Below the pieces are notes generated by a model. The model searched no databases, was not told where the DNA came from, and was given only the letters and a program-made list of their open reading frames with translations. This document shows positions 5,815 to 8,767 of a stretch of DNA of 8,767 bases, one piece after another. The stretch comes from an uncultured Sutterella sp. (GTDB lineage: Bacteria > Pseudomonadota > Gammaproteobacteria > Burkholderiales > Burkholderiaceae_F): NCBI GenBank assembly GCA_934249275.1, contig CAKQKT010000080.1, positions 1-8,767 of the forward strand. The letters run 5' to 3'. Every line of letters starts with the position of its first letter. The first letter of the stretch is position 1. The position numbers and the translations under genes are program-made.

Positions 5815-7098
5815 ATGACCTGGACTATCTGGATGGCAGGCTTCATTGTCCTGCTTACAATCGCAGCACTTCTCAAGCGAATTGAAACTCGCCTGGTGCT
5901 TTTCGTCGCCGGCCTTGCAATGGCCCTCTTTGCGCTCTCGCCGCAAACCGCTCTCGGCGCCTTCGTCGCCAACATGACGAATAAAAGCCTGATTACATCA
6001 ATCTGTTCGTCCATGGGCTTTGCCGCCGTCATCGCCATCACGCGATGTGACGTTCACTTCGTCGGCCTCATGGTGAAGCCGCTGGGCCGTCTGGGCATCT
6101 TCCTGCTGCCCTTCTGCATGCTCATCGCTTCCTTCGTGGCCATCGCCATTCCGTCCGCCGCCGGCTGCGCCGCGGCTCTCGGCCCCACGATGATCCCGCT
6201 CATGGTCCGCGCAGGCTTCAAGCCCGCCATCGCCGGTGCGGCCATCATCGGCTCGATCACGCCGTCAACGCTCAGCCCGGGTTCCAGCCACAACGTCTGG
6301 ATCGCAAAGATCGCCGACATGGACGTCATGGACTTGATCGTGCAGTTCGCCCCGAATATTCTGACGGTCTGCGCCTTGAACATTCTCCTCGTGACGGCCA
6401 TGGTCTTTGTCTTCGGCGACTACAAGAAGAACAAGGATGGTGAAGGTGACGTTCTCGAAGTCAGCTCCGACGCCCGCGGCGAATTGCCCGAGCATCCGAA
6501 CATTCTGATGGCCCTCGCTCCCGTGCTTCCGATCATCATCCTGTTCCTCGGCGCAACCGTTCTGCCGATCCTCAAGATGTCGATTGCCGAAGCCATGATC
6601 TACGGCGTCATCTTCACGTTCCTTGTCTCTCGTGCCGATCCTCAGCAGGTCACGAAGGAATTCTTCAACGGCATGGGCAAGGGCTACGCCAACATCATGG
6701 GCATCATCATTGCCGCAGGCTGCTTCGCAGGCGGTCTCCGTGCTGCCGGCGTCATCGACGCTCTCATCGAAACGCTGAAGAACTCCCGTGAAATCGCCAG
6801 CTACGCCGCCAACTTCGGTCCGTTCCTGATGGGCGTCCTGACCGGTTCCGGCGACGCTGCAGGCCACGCCTTCAACCAGGCCGTGACGCCTTACGCCGCC
6901 GAGTTCGGCATGCAGATTCCCAACCTGGGCATGGTTGCGGCTCTGTCCGGCGCTCTCGGCCGCATGTGCTCGCCGATTGCAGGCGCAACGCTCGTCATCG
7001 CCGGCATGATCAAGGCCTCCCCGCTTGAAGTCTCCAAGCGCATGGCCATCCCGATGATCATCAACGTCATCGCCCTCGGCTTCATCTTTGAGCTTTAA
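5815..7098 (+). CDS. DcuC-family anaerobic C4-dicarboxylate-type carrier
   Basis: This 427-residue integral membrane protein has about ten to twelve hydrophobic segments, for example near residues 5-20, 27-42, 95-112, 136-148, 180-200, 230-250, 257-272, 290-308, 335-345 and 410-425. It shows the paired substrate-loop motifs of the DcuC-like transporters. The first is IPSAAGCAAALGPTMIPLM (112-130) with TPSTLSPGSSHNVWIA (149-164). The second is LTGSGDAAGHAFNQAVTPY (342-360) with CSPIAGATL (385-393). A hydrophilic loop at about 202-226 divides the halves. DcuC of E. coli is a fumarate/succinate carrier, but this family also has members of unknown specificity. The gene order, between DUF1177 and an amidohydrolase, suggests a peptide-like or N-acylated acid here. 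It overlaps neither neighbour (3 bp and 14 bp gaps) and is probably coupled to the upstream gene through GGGGAA just before its ATG. Confidence 0.85.
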   Translation: MTWTIWMAGFIVLLTIAALLKRIETRLVLFVAGLAMALFALSPQTALGAFVANMTNKSLITSICSSMGFAAVIAITRCDVHFVGLMVKPLGRLGIFLLPFCMLIASFVAIAIPSAAGCAAALGPTMIPLMVRAGFKPAIAGAAIIGSITPSTLSPGSSHNVWIAKIADMDVMDLIVQFAPNILTVCALNILLVTAMVFVFGDYKKNKDGEGDVLEVSSDARGELPEHPNILMALAPVLPIIILFLGATVLPILKMSIAEAMIYGVIFTFLVSRADPQQVTKEFFNGMGKGYANIMGIIIAAGCFAGGLRAAGVIDALIETLKNSREIASYAANFGPFLMGVLTGSGDAAGHAFNQAVTPYAAEFGMQIPNLGMVAALSGALGRMCSPIAGATLVIAGMIKASPLEVSKRMAIPMIINVIALGFIFEL

Positions 7099-7112
7099 TA
7101 AAGAAGATTGTC

Positions 7113-8141
7113 ATGAAAGAATTGAATGAACAAATGATTGCGGACCGCCGCTTCCTCCATGCGCATCCCGAAGAAGGCTGGTGTGAGTTCGAGACCACTT
7201 GGTACATCGTCAATCGCCTCCAAGAGCTCGGTCTTGACTGGAAGGCCGGCATCGACGTCATCGAACCCACCGCCGTCATGGGCCGCAACGTAGAGCTCGT
7301 TGAAAAGGCCCAGAAGCGCGCTCTGGAACACGGTGTTCCCGCCGACTTCCTCGATTCCCTCGGCGGCTATACGGGCGCCATGGCTATTCTGACCACGGGC
7401 CGTCCGGGTCCTGTCACCGCCATTCGCGTCGACATCGACAGCCTTCCGATCGAAGAATCCACCGATCCCGCACACGAAGCGAATATCGGCCACTACCGCT
7501 CGGTCTATCCCGGCTTCTCGCACGCCTGCGGCCATGACGGCCATACCGCCGTCGGCCTTGCCGCCGCCCGCTGGCTCGCTGAAAACCGCGAAAAACTCTG
7601 CGGCACGGTCAAGATTCTCTTCCAGCCTGCTGAAGAAGGCGTCCGCGGCGCTGCCGCAATGGCTGCCAAGGGCATCGTTGACGACGTCGATTGGTTCGCC
7701 GGCGCACACATCGGCTGCTCCGCCCGCCTCGGCCAGGTAGGTGTGTCACACTTCGGCTATCTCGCCACGACCAAGTTCGACCTGCGCTACCACGGTCTTG
7801 CCGCCGCAGCCGGCTCTCCCGAAAAGGGCCGCAGCGCCCTGATGTGCGGCGCCGCCACCTGCATGTCGCTCGGCTCCCTCCCGGGCCACAGCGAAGGCAT
7901 CACCCGTGTGCAGATCGGCCGCTTCGAATCCGGCACGGGCCGCAACATCATTGCTGAAAATGCCTTCCTCCAACTTGAAGTCCGCGGCGAGTCCACGGAA
8001 ATCAACGACTACATGGCTGCCAACGTGGAAATGACGGTCAAGGGTCTGCAGGTTGACCCGCTGGACTATTTCAGCGCCGCCGTCATCGCCAGCCTCTCGG
8101 ACGACACCTCGCACGAGACCGGCGTCACACCGCAGAAATAA
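7113..8141 (+). CDS. M20D amidohydrolase, AbgA-like, C-terminally truncated
   Basis: This 342-residue protein resembles AbgA, a p-aminobenzoyl-glutamate hydrolase subunit, and other metal-dependent M20D amidohydrolases that cleave N-acyl amino acids. Matching stretches are RRFLHAHPEEGWCEF (12-26), TGRPGPVTAIRVDIDSLP (95-112), FSHACGHDGHTAVGLA (135-150), FQPAEEGVRGA (170-180), DDVDWFAGAHIG (190-201) and SGTGRNII (273-280). Metal ligands by analogy with plant ILL2 are C139, H141, E175 and H199, with E174 as the base. Two things are missing. The family's AAHAG His in the lid domain is Ala at position 232 (LAAAAG). The last catalytic-domain segment of about 95-100 residues, with the final metal-binding His of the GHHN motif, is absent; the sequence departs from AbgA near G311. 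The stop lies 8 bp before a terminator and no remnant is visible beyond it. The product may be inactive, a partner subunit, or a decaying gene. The start has only a weak site, AGAAG at 7102-7106. Confidence 0.85.
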   Translation: MKELNEQMIADRRFLHAHPEEGWCEFETTWYIVNRLQELGLDWKAGIDVIEPTAVMGRNVELVEKAQKRALEHGVPADFLDSLGGYTGAMAILTTGRPGPVTAIRVDIDSLPIEESTDPAHEANIGHYRSVYPGFSHACGHDGHTAVGLAAARWLAENREKLCGTVKILFQPAEEGVRGAAAMAAKGIVDDVDWFAGAHIGCSARLGQVGVSHFGYLATTKFDLRYHGLAAAAGSPEKGRSALMCGAATCMSLGSLPGHSEGITRVQIGRFESGTGRNIIAENAFLQLEVRGESTEINDYMAANVEMTVKGLQVDPLDYFSAAVIASLSDDTSHETGVTPQK

Positions 8142-8149
8142 CCGACGGA

Positions 8150-8188
8150 AAAGATCGGGACCCTCCGAAACGGGGGATCCCGATCTTT
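8150..8188. terminator. Hairpin terminator between convergent operons
   Basis: AAAGATCGGGA (8150-8160) pairs with TCCCGATCTTT (8178-8188), and the stem continues inwards through CC/GG pairs with one A/C clash and one G-U pair, giving about 16 pairs in 17. It lies between the M20D stop at 8141 and the convergent carboxyltransferase stop at 8203. The T tract on the plus strand is poor (TTTCG), and that on the minus strand is slightly better (TTTTCC), so it may work mainly through the strong stem. Confidence 0.8.
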
Positions 8189-8202
8189 CGTATTGCCCGG
8201 TC

Positions 8203-8767
8203 TCAGAGCGGGTGCACCCCGTTTTTCGGGTCTGCGTGCTCCGCATCCAGTCCGTATTTTTTTGCCTTGCGGTACTCGAAGAATTTCTTTGCAACATCCG
8301 GGAAAAGCGCGTAGGACAGGACGTCCTCCTCCTGCTCCGCCCAGGGTGCAACCTCCCGGCGCAGCTCCTCCAGCTCCGGCTTGAGCAGATCCGCCGGACG
8401 GCAGGTGACGGGCTCCTCGTCTCCGATGATCTTCTTCACGAATGCCGGGTCAATGGGAAGCGGCGTTCTGCCGTATTCGCCGCGCACAATGCCCTTGAAT
8501 TCCTTCGTGCAGGTCTTGTAGCGCTCGCCCATGATGACGTTGAACACCGCCTGCGTTCCCACAATCTGCGAGGACGGGGTCACGAGCGGCGGATATCCGA
8601 CATCGGCACGCACGCGCGGAACCTCCTCCAGCACCGCCGTCAGCTGGTCGGATTTTCCCGCCTGCGCCAGCTGGCTCATCAGGTTGGAGAGCATTCCGCC
8701 CGGCACCTGGTACAGCAGGGCGTTGACATCCACCTTCAGCGCCTTCGGATTGAGCAGTCCCTCCTTG
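8203..8767 (-). CDS. oadA: Carboxyltransferase C-terminal part, oxaloacetate decarboxylase alpha / pyruvate carboxylase B type (5' end outside window)
   Basis: The frame is open to the right edge of the window, so the gene is partial; about 187 C-terminal residues are seen. The first residues visible, KEGLLNPKALKVDVNALLYQVPGGMLSNL, belong to the conserved carboxyltransferase domain. An internal GTG at 8733 could be read as a start but lies within the conserved domain. Further family signatures are PRVRADVGYPPLVTPSSQIVGTQAV, GEYGRTPLPID, IGDEEPVTCRPADLL and a C-terminal ALFPDVAKKFFEYR. The family moves a carboxyl group between oxaloacetate or pyruvate and biotin; with OadB and OadG this drives sodium export. 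The protein stops about 20 residues after FFEYR, so it has no fused biotinyl domain, unlike Klebsiella OadA of about 590 residues. A separate biotin carrier is expected. The exact substrate cannot be told from this part. Confidence 0.9.
   Translation of the reverse strand, partial: KEGLLNPKALKVDVNALLYQVPGGMLSNLMSQLAQAGKSDQLTAVLEEVPRVRADVGYPPLVTPSSQIVGTQAVFNVIMGERYKTCTKEFKGIVRGEYGRTPLPIDPAFVKKIIGDEEPVTCRPADLLKPELEELRREVAPWAEQEEDVLSYALFPDVAKKFFEYRKAKKYGLDAEHADPKNGVHPL

Noticed and set aside
4780..5946. A 388-codon minus-strand open frame opposite DUF1177
   Set aside because: It is the antisense of a gene recognised along its whole length; its composition is typical of shadow frames and it has no motif.
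8040..8202. A frameshift as the cause of the short M20D protein
   Set aside because: I read all three plus frames after 8040: none shows the expected GSED or GHHN motifs, and only about 60 bp remain before the convergent gene, so the segment is absent rather than shifted.
1..8767. tRNA or rRNA genes, CRISPR arrays, insertion sequences or a riboswitch
   Set aside because: No cloverleaf, repeat-spacer pattern, transposase or terminal inverted repeats were seen. The intergenic gaps are all under about 160 bp and are explained by promoters and terminators.

Overview
This window appears to come from a gut-type betaproteobacterium of the Sutterellaceae kind (Sutterella, Parasutterella or a relative). 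That placement is an inference. It rests on a moderately high GC content with C/G-ending codons, a periplasmic aryl-sulfate sulfotransferase with a dedicated DsbL/DsbI oxidation pair, a DcuC-type dicarboxylate carrier and an oxaloacetate-decarboxylase-type carboxyltransferase. Together these suit an anaerobic, asaccharolytic, organic-acid and amino-acid using host-associated bacterium. No mobile elements, tRNA or rRNA genes, or CRISPR arrays are visible.

Left third (1-3830): a sulfotransfer and disulfide module. The window opens in the last 29 codons of a DsbA-like thioredoxin (probable DsbL), followed at once by dsbI, its DsbB-like membrane partner. A strong bidirectional terminator closes this pair. 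A LysR regulator on the minus strand comes next, divergently transcribed from assT, an exported aryl-sulfate sulfotransferase with all its known active-site residues and the disulfide that DsbL is known to install. The regulator-assT gap contains a 21-bp near-perfect palindrome that is a good operator candidate. In uropathogenic E. coli the order is assT-dsbL-dsbI in one operon. Here dsbLI lies upstream and a regulator gene separates it from assT.

Middle (3832-8188): a second minus-strand LysR gene is divergent from a tight three-gene operon. The operon encodes a DUF1177-family protein of unknown function, a DcuC-family membrane carrier and an M20D amidohydrolase related to p-aminobenzoyl-glutamate hydrolase AbgA. 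The LysR-operon gap holds a TATTC-N7-GAATA dyad with the classical LysR T-N11-A spacing. I infer an inducible uptake-and-processing cassette for an unknown small anionic or N-acylated compound. The M20D protein is odd: about 95-100 C-terminal residues, including the last metal-binding His, are absent, and a second conserved His is replaced by Ala.

Right end (8150-8767): a long hairpin separates this operon from a convergent minus-strand gene. That gene encodes the C-terminal part of an oxaloacetate decarboxylase alpha or pyruvate carboxylase B-type carboxyltransferase. It ends without a biotinyl domain, so its biotin carrier should be a separate protein.
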